64,000 nt of DNA from Megascapheus bottae (Eukaryota > Chordata > Mammalia > Rodentia > Geomyidae), in contig JANJXV010000025.1 of assembly GCA_024803745.1 (NCBI GenBank), positions 19,220,610-19,284,609 on the forward strand, in the 5' to 3' direction. The first letter of the stretch is position 1, and every line of letters begins with the position of its first letter. Below are positions 11,560 to 22,759 of the stretch, in pieces. The notes under the pieces were generated by a model, which was not told the DNA's origin, did no database searches, and saw only the letters and a program-made list of their open reading frames with translations. The translations under genes were made by a program, and so were the position numbers.

Positions 11560-11760
11560 AAGATTTGTTTCTAGCCCTTTCCATATGCCACCTCATTTTG
11601 ACCTTAAGACCTTTGTAAGGTGAGCAAGGCCAGTTCCCCCCCCCCCCTTTTACAATAAAGAATAAGGAGGCACAAAGAATGGCATGCCTTTTCTGGGTCA
11701 CACAGCTAGTAAAGAGAGAGCTGGATCCAGCCTGAGATCACTCATCCATATAGCCAGTTT
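11560..11760 (-). repeat. MIR-like remnant, antisense
   Basis: AATAAGGAGGCACAAAGAAT, GGGTCACACAGCTAGTAA and AGAGAGCTGGATCCAGCC is the reverse-complement MIR signature. A C13 run interrupts it at 11636-11648. Confidence 0.65.
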
Positions 11761-12239
11761 CCCACAACAAATGTGTTCTGGCTACAGGCTGTGCTGCTGG
11801 TGACACAAGTGAGCATAGAGCTCATCTTCTCTGGTCCTATCAGGAGAGGAGCAGGAAGGAAACTGAGGTGAGGATGATGCCAGTAAAATTACTTATTATC
11901 AGACAGGGATGAGTGAGGCCATCTGCAGAAGCATTTCTTATTTTGTGAGAGCAAAGGAGCACCCAAAGTAGCATTAGGGGCAGAGGAAGCTTCCTGAGCA
12001 GTGGTGTTCCTGTGGAGTAATAGGGAGAAGAGACTGGGAAGGGTCTCTGGGCAGGTGGAAAGGCTTAGAGGTAGAAGGAGTCAGGAGGGGATGCTTGTGA
12101 TCCGGCCTGCACACACAGTGGAGGTGGGAGGTGGAGAACAACGGCTAGGTCTTTGAGAGGGGGTGCAGGGCAAGGGGTGGAAGAGAGCACATTGACTTGG
12201 GGGTGAAAGTTTTGAAGCATAGAAACTACAGCTACTGTT

Positions 12240-12600
12240 TTGTGTAGAAGACAGTGGTGGCTGCGGGCTGGTGAGAGGTTGGCAGATTTGGGAAGTGGGA
12301 GGGTGTCAGGTGACTGGGTGTGTGGAAGAAGGAAGGAGAAATGGTGAGGATCACTTTCATATTTCTAGTTTGGCAATAGACATGGTGTTTAGTGGCATAT
12401 TCATGCCAGGTAAAAGATGGTGTGGGTCCTGAGGGTGGGTACAGTGAGATGGTTGAGGGGACGCGACAGAGAATTCAGTTTTGTACCTGTTGCATTGTAG
12501 AAGGCCCTGATCAACCAGTTGGATATGTTGAGAATCTTCGGAGAGATATCTGAGCTGGAAGTAAAGGTTTGTGATTCATCAGCTCCTAATTAGTCTCAAT
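12240..12600 (+). repeat. Ancient interspersed repeat remnant, family not assigned
   Basis: G/A-rich text (GAGAATTCAGTTTTGTACCT, AACCAGTTGGATATGTTGAG, GAGATATCTGAGCTGGA) follows the order of a common old mammalian repeat. It has no consistent coding frame. Confidence 0.35.
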
Positions 12601-13690
12601 GACTCCTCTGGTAATTGAAACCTTTGAAGTGCTGGAAGTAAGTTAAGGAGAGTGTATAATGAGAGGACCATGTTGGTAAGAACCGCGGGGAGCTTTATCA
12701 CTTAAGGAAGAGCTAGCTAGGCAAAGGGCCACACCCGGAATCCCAGTGCAGTGGTTGGAGATGTTGCCAGAGATCACCAGCACAGATGACTTGAGGTGCT
12801 TCCTGTGCCAGGGGACATGGCTGAGCCTAACAGGGTAGGAATGATGAAGCCAAAGCCCTCCTCTAGCTCACCTGTGTACCCAGAGCGTCCTTCATTTAAA
12901 TGTGTGGGGGAAAAAATAGGAGCTCACCTATCATTTAACTCTTAAACAGTGGACCTACACTTTACATTCTGAGTGCTCAGGCTAGAAAGAAAGGAATAGG
13001 TTTTTGTTGTTGTTGTTCACTGATAAACCACTTGCCTCATCCACATAGACATGTATAGAGCCTAACATAGGTGTTCAGTGAGCGAGGGTAAGCGCCCCCC
13101 CCCCTTCTCCTCCAGGGAACTTAGGCCTATAAAATTAAACTGTGCTGTTTTGGAACTTAGGTTTTTTTTTATATGGCACATTTCCATGCAGAAAAAATTG
13201 AATTATTGATTGAATTGTGCTGTTAGAAGGAGGCTCATAACAAATAGGTTACTGGTTGATAAACTTGCAAGCAGAACAAAGCCAAAAATTGTACTTATTA
13301 CCCCCTGTTGAATCTGGCCTTCTGTTTCAAATTAATTAGATTTTTGGACAACTGTGCTGAACTTTGTCACATCCTTATTAAAATTATTTAAGGATTTTGA
13401 AAAACATCTCAGAGGAACTCTGAAACTAATCAAGTCTGGTACTGGAGATTCCATTAACAATTGTAAACCTGATTAATCTTTTACTCACTTACCCTATTGA
13501 TTATTGCTGCTATTACTGCATGTAACAGATCATGCAAAGAATAGCGGTGAAACCCATATTTTATCACTGCTGCTCATATACTCAGTATAAACACCTTTGC
13601 TGTGTTTAATATATAATTTTTGTATTGTTAAATGCTGTAGCATTTCTGAGCTAGAAAATATGCTAAATATTGTCTCAGTATTAGATTCAC

Positions 13691-14137
13691 TTTTTGTTTT
13701 TTTATTAAAGAATTTATTAATATTGATTTTTACATCGTATTTCAAATGACGTATTTAACAAACAAGTATTCAAGAAGGGAATCTCTATATAGAATCACTG
13801 GAACCTAGATTTTAGAACATAATTAAAATAGGCTGAGGATTTGTATGTCATAGATACATATTAATCTATATAATAAAACATTATGTCTATAGAGTCTTCG
13901 ATTTTTATGTCTATGTAGTTGTGTTTATATTTCCAATACCATGTCCATGGCATTGGGTACACAAATATTGAGTCTTCGCTCTTGTACTGTTTGGATCTAA
14001 TAGCCGCATATTAAGGATACCATGCGTCTTTTGTTTCTTTGGTCTTGACTTGTCTCACTCAATATGATTTACTCTAGGTTCATCCACTTCCCTGCAAATG
14101 CCTTATTTTATCTTGTCTGTTGGCTATGTAGAATTCC

Positions 14138-14182
<45 letters not shown>

Positions 14183-15770
14183 CACATTTTTTGTATCCAT
14201 TCATCTGCAGTAGGGCATCTGGATTGTTTCCATCACCTGGCTATTGTGAATAGTAGAGATGAACATAGCTGAGCAGGTATCTTTATCATATCCTGGGTTA
14301 TGATATTCAGGATAGATGCCCAGGAGTGGTATGGCAGGATTGTAGGAAAGGTCTATTTTCAGTTCTTTGAGAAACCTCCACACTGCTTTCCAGAGTGGCT
14401 GAACTAGCTTACAGTCCCACCAGCAGTGCAGTAGGGTTCCTTTTTTCTCCACAACCCCACCAGCATCTATCATTGTCTGAGTTCAAAATCTTGGCCATTC
14501 TTATTGGGGTAAGGTGGTATCTTAGGGTAGTTTTTATTTGCATTTCCTTTATGACCATGTATGATGAGCATTTTCTCATATGCTTTTCTGCCATTTTAAC
14601 CTCTTCTTTTGATAAGTCTCTCTTTAGTTCCGTTGCCCATTTAGTGATTGGTTTGTTGGGTTGAGGGGATGGGAATTAGTTTCTTGAGTTCCCTGTAGAT
14701 ACTGTATATTAAGCATTTGTCTGATGTATTATTGGTAAATATCTTTTCCCAGTTGGTTGGCTGTCTTTCTACTTTAGTAGCTATGCTTTTATCTGTGCAG
14801 AAACTTTTTATTTTTAGGTAGTCCCATTTATTGCGTCTTTTTCCAATCTGTTGTGACCCTGGGAAGTTTTTGCCTGTGCCTATGAGCTCCAGTGTCTCTC
14901 CAACTCTACTGTGTAGCAGTTTCGAGGTTTCTGGTCTGATATTGAGGTCTTTGATCCATTTTGAGTTAATGCTTGTGCATGGCAAAAGGCTAGGGTCTAT
15001 TTTTAGTTTTCTGCCTGTGGCTGCCCAGTTTTGCCAGCACCAATAATTGAATAGGCTGTGTTTGTTCCACTGTATATCTTTGGCTCCTTTGTCAAATACA
15101 AGTTGACTATAGGTATGTGGTTCTATTTCTGGATCTTCTGTTCTGTTCCATTGATCTTCTGGTCTATTTTTGTGCCAGTACCATGCTGTTTTTGTTATTA
15201 TTGCTCTATAGTAGGGTTTGAAGTCTGGTATTGTAATACCACCTGCATTGCTCTTTTTGCCTAGAATTTTGGCTATTCTAGGTCTTTTCTTGTTCCATAT
15301 GAACCTTTGGGTTATATCTTCTATTTCAGTAAAGAATGTCTTTGGGATTTTAATGGGGATTGCATTGAATTTGTTTATCAATTTTTGGCAATATGGCCAT
15401 TTTCACTATATTGGTTCTCCCTAGCCATGAGCATGGGATGTCTTTCCATTTCCTAGTGTCCTCTTTAATTTCTTTCATTAGGCTTTTATAGTTTTCATCA
15501 AATAATTTCTTTACATCTTTGGGTAAATTAATTCCTAAGTATTTTATTCTTTTGGGGGTTATTGCAAATGGTATCATTTTCTTGATTTGGCCTTCTGTTG
15601 GTGTATTGTTGGTGCACAAGAAGGATACTGACTTTTGCAGGTTAATTTTGTATCCTGCCACTTTGCTAAAGTGGTTTATTAATTCTAGGAGTTTGGGGTC
15701 ACTTAGGTAGAGGATCATGTCATCTGCAAATAGGAATAGTTTAATTACTTTTTTTTTGTTTTGCAAATAA
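13691..15770 (-). mobile_element. 5'-truncated LINE-1, ORF2 3' half plus 3' UTR
   Basis: Antisense to MAP2K5. On the minus strand it starts just before the reverse-transcriptase FADD motif (15719-15730), keeps the rest of the RT thumb/connection region (15350-15778), shifts frame into a 246-codon stretch (14641-15381: FIWNKKRPRI, then GGITIPDF), then breaks up into fragments at 14409-14594 and 14201-14473. The last holds the C-terminal Cys segment (CWWDCKLVQPLWK). The endonuclease and most of RT are missing, so it is dead. An (AT)n run at 14140-14179 expanded near the end of the ORF. The minus-strand text ends in AATAAAAAAACAAAAAG near 13691, which I take as the tail; that boundary and the 5' break near 15770 are approximate. 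No flanking duplication was found. Confidence 0.93.
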
Positions 15771-16184
15771 TGTGTCATTTAGTTTACAAACTGTTCTTCA
15801 CTAGTTCTAGTTCTAGCTCTTCACTAGTTTAAGTTTTGGGCCTCAGAGTGACTTATGTAATAAGATAGGTTTTTTTTCCCCTCTCATTTACAAGAAATTA
15901 ATGTTCAGTAAGCAATAAAGTTAAATGAATTCCAGAAAGCTCCTAGGTCAATGAGAGGCAGACTTAGGATGTAACCCCATTTAATAATAAATATTTATTA
16001 AATACCTACTATGTGCAGAAATCTATGATAAAGATAAAATAATTTGTGGTAGGAGTAAAATAAATATCAAGACAGAATTACAGACATTAAGCCCATAGAG
16101 TTATTACTGTTGGTGATCATTTTCTTTTCTAAGTCATGTTAAAGTATCTTTATATATAAGATGTAGAGGTTTAAGAATAAGCAT

Positions 16185-16395
16185 GGAGGCTTATACCTGT
16201 TGTTCCAGATACCCAAGAGGGCAGAGATAGAATTCTGATTTGAGGATAGTCTGGGCAAAAAGTTAATAAGGCTCCATCTCAGCTCTGCAGCTGATTGTGT
16301 TGGTACATGTATGTAATCTCAGGCATATACAGGAGGCATAGGTAGGAAGATTGTGGTCCAAGGCAAGTCCTAGGAAAAAAAAAAAAGAAAAAAAT
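16185..16395 (+). mobile_element. B1/Alu-like dimer SINE, sense, old
   Basis: Two B1-like units in tandem (TATACCTGTTGTTCCAGATA; then TACATGTATGTAATCTCAGG) ending in an A-tail at 16375-16395. Distinct from types A and B. Confidence 0.65.
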
Positions 16396-16504
16396 GATAT
16401 TCATGCTTATTTGTCTTTTGTTTTTGTTGAGTGACATCTCTTTGTCATCATGGATTGTGTTTTTACTATTTAGAACTAATTTGGAGATAATTTTTGTTTG
16501 TTTT

Positions 16505-16712
16505 TCCTGATTTTGGGGGCTGAACTCCTGGCCTGAGCACTGTCTCTTAGACTCTTTGTATTCAAGGCTAGTGCTCTACCACTTGAGCACTTTGGGATTT
16601 TTCTGAGTAGTTGACTTAAGATAAGGGTTGCATGGACTCTTCTGCCTGTGCTGGCTTTGAACTGTGATCTTCAGACCTCAGCTTCCTGACTAGCTACCAG
16701 GGCTTGGCTGAA
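16505..16712 (-). mobile_element. Type B SINE, antisense
   Basis: GGGGGCTGAACTCCTGGCCT through CTTCCTGACTAGCTACCAGG in type B order; the right-monomer/B1 junction is shortened. Confidence 0.82.
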
Positions 16713-17387
16713 GAATATATTAAAAAGATACTAAGCATCAAGATCTAAAAGCAGCGTGCTTTGCAGTTCATTCATTGCTGTCTTATGTCTTTCTCACATG
16801 AGGCTTAGTAGACCCTGTCTTCCTTTACAGCTGGACTGGGCAAACTGGGGTGTCATGGCTAATAGCTTTGCTGGGCCACATGCTACAAGGCAGAAGATGC
16901 CTAGTGGTGAATTGCCTAGGACTGAGCCCTTGCCTCCTCTGTTTTGCTCTTCTTCCTGGGCAGCATGGTCAAAGTGGCCCAGCAGTACCACTCTGTCAGG
17001 AAGTACCATTCCCCTTGGGGAATTCTGCCTGTGCATAGCCTGAGTGCTGAGGCCTGGTGGCCTACTGATGGTGACTGGCCTCTTCAGCTTGCTCCTCAGA
17101 GATCAGTGTATACCCTGAGCCCACCATGAGGGTTTGGTTACTACCTCCATGGTGCCTATTTGATAGCTTGTGGAACCCAAGATTCTTTGTTAATATAAAC
17201 ACAGATCAAGCCTAGTATGTCGGCAGGAGAAAACACACTTGGACTTGGGAGAGTTATGAAAAAGAACAAAACCTAACTAATTGCCTTAGAGAAACTGGTC
17301 AGTGGCATACTAAAATGTCATTACCAGAATAATCAGGGTACAGAGAGATGTGCACAGATTATTTAATTCTCACAGTGATCATGGGCG

Positions 17388-17388
17388 C

Positions 17389-17421
<33 letters not shown>

Positions 17422-17428
17422 TATATAT
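17388..17428. repeat. (AT)n microsatellite with short (AC)n
   Basis: About 15 AT units, then ACACACACATATATATAG. Confidence 0.93.
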
Positions 17429-18360
17429 AGAATCAGTTGGTTCTGCACAAATCTGCAGTAAAAGAAATGATTTTTATTTATGTATTTTGCTAAGTAAATA
17501 AATAAAGCTGGAAAACAGATCAATTTCATGCATGTAAGGTTTTATAGTAGGAAAAAAATGCATTGCACCTGTTCTGACCCTTTGCATTTGAGGTTATTTG
17601 TTTTCAAACTTGACCCCAAGCACCCACTTGAGACAAGTCTATAATTAATTTGTAGATAAAGCATAAAGATATTTTTGTTTTGATTTCTAGGACTGTGATG
17701 TAGTAGCTGAAATTACTAACCTATTGTACATAGCAGTTAATTAAAGAAAAGCCTTAACTGTAGGAGAACACCACTGCAGCTGTTGTCTTGTATCAGTATA
17801 AAAAGGCAGTAATTTTTCTGACAGCCACTGATTGGAAAGTTGCTTGCAGCCTTCCAGAAGCAAGGGGTACATGCTGTGGATCAATAACCGGCAAATTTCC
17901 CATTAAAAAGAATACCTGAGCAATGTCCCAAATAGCCACTGGCACCTACGTTTTCCATGGAAACCTCAAATACTTGTGTGCTGAGGACAAGTCATTTTCG
18001 GACAATTTTTCCAGACTACTTGTTAACAGTTATTGCTGTCCCAAAAGGTTGACAGCCAACATGATTGATACTTCATTTACTTGTCATCGCTGTTTGAATA
18101 ATGGCAAGAGCGTATTTCTGAGGTTCTGAGGAAGAGTCTCCTGAAAAATGCTGCCTTAGAATGCATTCTAGAAAGTAGTTTGCACATGTTTATGCTGTGT
18201 GTGTGTGTTGAAGCTTTGGGATCCATTGGAGATGATGCTTTCCTTCAGGTCTAAAAGCCTTTGGAAAAAGGGTATACCTTTGCTATCCTGTAGCTATCAA
18301 AAAAATTTATCTGCACTGTATTTGTCTTTAGCCCAAAAAACTTCAGATCTGTTCATGAGA

Positions 18361-18563
18361 ATTTTTTTCTTTTTTTGCCAGTCCTGGGCTTGACCTCAAG
18401 GCCTGAGCACTGTCCTTGGATTTTCTCAAGGTTAGAGCTCTACCACTTGAGCCTCAGCACCACTTCTGGCTTTTGTCTATGTATGTGGTACCAAGGAATC
18501 GAACCCGGGTCTTCGTGCATGCTAGGCAAGCACTTTAACCACTAGGCCAAACTCCTGGCCCCG
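18361..18563 (-). mobile_element. Type A SINE, antisense, young
   Basis: Near-consensus copy. A perfect 14-base TSD, TTCATGAGAATTTT, flanks it at 18352-18365 and 18565-18578. Confidence 0.95.
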
Positions 18564-18839
18564 ATTCATGAGAATTTTATAGTTTCCTTTTAATTTTAAG
18601 GGAAAAATGAACATAAAAGCAAAAGAAAGGCTATGTATCTTCTAGAAAAGAGACATTTTTAGAATGTTAGCAAATATGATAGTCAAGGAGAAATTTCCTG
18701 GAAATGTGATGCTCAAGTAGTAGGTATGTGTTTTAAATCCAAGAACAACAACGAGAGAGGAGTTTTGCTCTTTGACAACCCTTAAGACACAAAAATCAGT
18801 GGTATGTACTGTTGATATTTTTGTATGAGCATTTTTTTC

Positions 18840-19190
18840 TTTCTTCTTAGTGGTACTAGAGTTTGAACTTAGGGCTTTGAGCTTGCCAGGCAAGCACTGG
18901 ATCCATGCCCTATTATGCACCAATTATGTTGAAATAGGGCCTTAGTTTTTGTCCGGGTTCACACTTGGGCTGCAATCCCCCTATTTTATACTTTCCACTC
19001 TAGCTGGGATGACAGACCCTTATCACTGTGCCAGCTCTCTTTCATTGAGATACAGTCTTGTGAACTTTCTTGTCCAGGCTGGCTTGGAATCTTAATCCTT
19101 CCTCCTGTGTAGGTGGGATGACAAATGCATGTCACTGCCCAACCTATTGGTTGAAATTAGAGGCATGAGCCATTCTACCCAGCTAGCATC
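18840..19190 (-). mobile_element. ID + B1 composite SINE, antisense
   Basis: ID-like monomer (18850-18905: TTGCCAGGCAAGCACTGGAT) followed by two B1-like units (CAGGCTGGCTTGGAATCTTA). Old and diverged. Confidence 0.65.
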
Positions 19191-19221
19191 GTTTTCTTGT
19201 CAGTGTTAAAAGCAGTGACAG

Positions 19222-19312
19222 TCCTGGGATGGCTCAGTGGTAGAACACTATTTGTGCTTCTCTTGAGTTTGATCCCCAGCCCTGCAAAAAACAAAAATCA
19301 AAAAAGGAAACC
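19222..19312 (+). mobile_element. ID SINE, sense
   Basis: GGCTCAGTGGTAGAACACTA, then GAGTTTGATCCCCAGCCCTG and an A-rich tail: the classic rodent ID (tRNA-Ala-derived) layout with recognisable box A and box B. Confidence 0.82.
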
Positions 19313-19325
19313 AAAAAAGCCATAT

Positions 19326-19626
19326 AATGAGTGATTGTTGTTCTTAATGTACTATGTTATCTCTCATCTCTTTTGCTGTCCCTTGGTTATCTCATATTGT
19401 TACAGTATCTCACTTTGTTATCTGATATATTGGATATATTTGTATTTGGTTATTTGAAATTGGATAGGGAAGGGGGGAAAACAAGATGAGGGGTGGAGGT
19501 GGGGGGGAAGGAAATGGGGACCAAGACATGAGAAATGGTATCAATGTATGCGAATTAATGCACCTCCTATCTGGCAATGTAATCCTTCTATTAATTACAA
19601 TAAAAAATATATGAAAAAAAAAAGGA
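19326..19626 (+). mobile_element. LINE-1 3'-UTR fragment with polypurine tract and A-tail
   Basis: Has a G/A-rich tract (about 19465-19520), then an ACAATAAAAAATATATG signal and A-tail, as in rodent L1 3' ends; no ORF2 remains. The flanks carry similar text (AAAAAGGAAACCAAAAAAGC before, AAAAAAGGAAACAAAAGC after), a probable target-site duplication inside the A-rich tail of the upstream ID SINE. Confidence 0.7.
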
Positions 19627-19759
19627 AACAAAAGCAGTTGCGGCCCAGAAGCCATCTCCAATATGCTTACCAGTTAACATTCTGGGAAATGGATGTAGAT
19701 CACAGTCTAGCCTGTTTAGAGCTTTGTATTTATAAAAGACAAAAGCTTTTTTGAGGGGA

Positions 19760-19987
19760 GAGGGTTCAGACTAGAGCTGGGACTCATAGGCCTTGTGTCC
19801 ATTCAGCCTGTTCACTCACAGCAAGTACTTTGCCACTTGATCTACACTTCCAGCCTGACTTTTTGCCGGTTAATTGGAGATGGAGTCTTGTGGGCTTTTC
19901 TGCCTGGCCAGTCTGGCTTTAGAGATCCTCCAGGTCTTAGCCTCCTGAGTAGCTAGGATTATAAGTATGAGCCACCAGCATGTGGCT
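19760..19987 (-). mobile_element. Type B SINE, antisense
   Basis: GAGCTGGGACTCATAGGCCT through AAGTATGAGCCACCAGCATG in type B order. Confidence 0.82.
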
Positions 19988-20000
19988 TTTTAATAATGTA

Positions 20001-20001
20001 G

Positions 20002-20045
<44 letters not shown>

Positions 20046-20080
20046 GTGTGTGCGTGTGTGCGCGTGCCGTGTGCATGTGT
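20001..20080. repeat. (TG)n microsatellite grown from a SINE tail
   Basis: About 20 perfect TG units then CG-containing variants. It sits between the left TSD and the body of the antisense SINE at 20081, where a T-run tail would be expected. Confidence 0.93.
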
Positions 20081-20283
20081 CCACCAGTAATGGGGCTTGA
20101 ACTCAGGGCCTTAGCTGTCCCAAGACTGAGACATTACCCTTGAGCCTCAGCTCCACTTCCAGCTTTTTGGTGGTTAATTAGAGATAGAGAGTCTCATAGA
20201 CTTTCCTGCCCAGGTTGGCTTTAAACTATGATTCCAGCCTTCTGTGTAGCTAGGATTACAGATGTGAGGTAGTGGTGCCTGAC
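20081..20283 (-). mobile_element. Type B SINE, antisense, with TSD
   Basis: Complete copy. AATAATGTAGTTGT occurs at 19992-20005 and 20284-20297 as a perfect 14-base TSD enclosing the (TG)n tail and the SINE. Confidence 0.93.
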
Positions 20284-20520
20284 AATAATGTAGTTGTAAT
20301 ATTTTTACAGAAAAATGGCATTGTGGAGGGCAACAATATTCTCGATGCACAGTCCGGAATATGTTCACTGTAGTCATTTTGATGTGCAAATAAGGGAGAG
20401 TATTCTCAAGGCTGATATGTGTGCAGCAGTAATTTACAAAAGTCCTATAAATTAAACAACCCGTAAGTGTCTGTTCCAGTATTCATACATTACTGAGTAA
20501 TCTCTATAATCTCTTTGCAG

Positions 20521-20590
20521 TATTATTCCACAGTAATGGAACAGCAAGTGAATGGACAGCTAATAGAGCCTCTGCAGATATTTCCGAGAG
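20521..20590 (+). CDS. Map2k5: MAP2K5 coding exon: end of the PB1 domain
   Basis: Encodes YYSTVMEQQVNGQLIEPLQI followed by FPR and the first base of an Ala codon, about human residues 85-108. This completes the PB1 domain (roughly 18-109 in human), the module through which MEK5 binds MEKK2/3 and other PB1 proteins. The acceptor is CTCTTTGCAG ending at 20520 and the donor is GTAATG at 20591. The 70-base exon starts in phase 0 and ends in phase 1. It joins the previous exon so that LSY continues directly into YYSTV, as expected for MEK5. The upstream intron is 18.3 kb and the downstream one 3.7 kb. No substitution breaks the frame. Confidence 0.97.
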
Positions 20591-22204
20591 GTAATGTCGA
20601 ACAAATTCTAATCAACAATGATTATTTCAGTAAACGGTTTCATCAACAGTTATGTTTTCCAAAGGTTTAAATGCACATAACATGATGCTTAGCTCTTAAT
20701 TTGAAAAAACAAAAGAAGGATTCATTATCGTGGGGATTGCAGGCTATATTATAGTTATAGTAGATAAAATATCTAATTTACTTTAGTAAATTAAGCTAAC
20801 TAGGTTGTTTTTGTTTTTGAAGTACATACATTCACTGAAAGAACTCTTTGGTGGGGGGGTCTGCATGGTTTCTAAGGCAAAGCAAATGAATGACTTGAAT
20901 TCTGGATATTTATGAATTGTGGCTTGGGATGACAGCCATGAAGAAGCTTGTGCCTTGCACAGGGGGGATTCAGGAAATAATTTGGGTAGACAGTTAATGC
21001 TTGATGTTTGGGGAAGTATTTTCTAAATAAGGAAATACCTTCTTAAGTGGAAATTTATTAAATCTCCAAATCGATTATGAGCTGATGAAGGTGAATTTCA
21101 ATGATTTACCTGGTACAATACTGTTTTCCCCTTTTAGTTTTGGAAGTATTCATCTTGTATCAAATATAATTGTTCAGACATACATAAATGTCACCTCAAA
21201 ACTTGAATAATAATAAAAAGAACAGGTTAATTATATGTGAGTCTGTAATCCATTGTACATCATCCTATATGAAATTCATGTTTTCTAAGTAAGGAATAGA
21301 TAAGGAAATTCTCTAAGTAACTCTAGAAATAACTGAAATAATTAAAAATTAAACTTACCTTCGTTAACTAATACTGTACAAATAATCATGGTATGAGTTT
21401 TCCAATTAAACATTCTAGACTTTCATTACTTATAACTCTGAAATTTGAATGGCTCAATTAACCGGTAGGCTCTTACTTGCAATGATAAAGTCTCCAAAGG
21501 CACCTGGCTTAACCAGCCTCTGAAGTCTGGGCTCAGAAGCAATGCTGCTCTTCTTCTAGTGTTTGCACAGGAAATAGAATCAGGAGTGCTTACTATTATT
21601 AATAATAAGTTACCAAAGTGCTATTTAAATGAGTAAAATTGAGCCATTTAAGATGAATTATTTCCGAAAGAAGGAATATAATTAATCCAAATCTCTTTTA
21701 CTTGAAAACTAAATGCAAAAGAAGGATAGAAAAGAGGTGGAGTGTGAGAGGGAGGACAGAGAAAAAGTGAGAGCCTTTTCTATATTATTAGGCTACTAAC
21801 AAAGATGCACATTATTTTTCAATGTTTTCATTGAATGGAGAATTTGGGCAAAGTTCAAAATAATTTTTCTGCAAGGAGTAGTTTAATTATCTGAAAAATT
21901 TTCTTAATTGCTTCAGAACTCTGTTATAGCGTCCTGGAGGGTTATAGTTCCAATGCTGGGTTTGGGGTTTTGTTTCTCACTGTCTCCGTCACTGTCTCCC
22001 TGCCTCCCCTCTCTCCCTCCCTCACTACCTCCTTTCCTTCCTTCCTTCCTGAAACACTTCTCTTCATCTGAAGATTTTTCTAAGTTGAGTTTGCTTCCTT
22101 CCATTGTATGAGCCACTCTACAATTTCATGGTCTATACTTTCATGCTTATTCCACTCTCAGACATTAGCTCTATTGATTGCTTATTTGGTTTGTTTGTTT
22201 TTAG

Positions 22205-22376
22205 TGTGCTAGTCCTAGGGCTTGAGCTTTTTGGGCTCAAGGTTCCAGCTTTTTTGGGTAGTTACTTGGAGATAAGTCTCATAGACTTTGCTGTGTGGTT
22301 TAGCTTGAACTGGTGTCCTCATACTTGAGCCTCTTGAGTAGCTGGGATTATAATTGTGAGTCATCAGTGCCTGGCT
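22205..22376 (-). mobile_element. Type B SINE, antisense, internally deleted
   Basis: TAGTCCTAGGGCTTGAGCTT, GGTAGTTACTTGGAGATAAG and TGAGTAGCTGGGATTATAAT; part of the right monomer is missing. Confidence 0.82.
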
Positions 22377-22562
22377 CATTGTTTCTGTTGAGGTGAGACT
22401 GTTGAGTCTCAGAGATGCTGAATAACTTCAGTGTCACACAACTTCTGTGAGTGATTATTTCCCCTTTGAGTAAGAATTCTGTTTAAATTATAATTTGCTT
22501 TTAGTGGAAAGGTATTTAAGTTAAAATATTAAGAGCATTCAAGACGATGACTTGGAAGGTTC

Positions 22563-22759
22563 TTTTTTTTTTTTTTTTTTTTTGCCAATCCTGGGGCCTG
22601 AACTCAGGGCCTGGCCATTGTTCCTGAGCTTCTTTTGCTCAAGGCTTGAGCCACAGCCCTACTTCCAGCTTTTTCTGTTTATGTGGTACTGAGGAATTGA
22701 ACCCAGGGCTTCATGTTTACTGAACAAGCACTCTACCACTAAGCCACATTCCCAGCCCC
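22563..22759 (-). mobile_element. Type A SINE, antisense
   Basis: T21 tail, right monomer, linker and left monomer. CTTGGAAGGTTCT before and TTTGGAAGTTTT after are a likely imperfect TSD. Confidence 0.9.

Larger units (their letters stand above)
2199..20520 (+). other. Map2k5: MAP2K5 intron, 18.3 kb
   Basis: GT-AG intron (GTAAGT to TTTGCAG). It is SINE-dense at 3.8-5.0, 6.7-9.7, 16.2-16.7 and 18.3-20.3 kb, with polypyrimidine tracts at 8.2 and 9.2 kb and an antisense L1 at 13.7-15.8 kb. Stretches 4990-6545, 9660-11550, 12600-13690 and 16730-18350 show no recognisable gene. 16740-17160 is relatively GC-rich but has no long consistent frame or splice-bounded exon. Confidence 0.85.

Noticed and set aside
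14641..15381. A 246-codon minus-strand open frame as a possible gene
   Set aside because: It is LINE-1 ORF2 C-terminal sequence without the endonuclease or most of the reverse transcriptase; not a host gene and not an active element.
16756..17129. Cluster of overlapping open frames in a GC-richer stretch
   Set aside because: Frames exist on both strands, no recognisable domain, no splice-bounded exon; probably unique non-coding DNA.
19222..19312. tRNA-like text with box A and box B
   Set aside because: It has a SINE A-tail and no full cloverleaf; an ID retroposon, as are all other tRNA-like stretches in the window.
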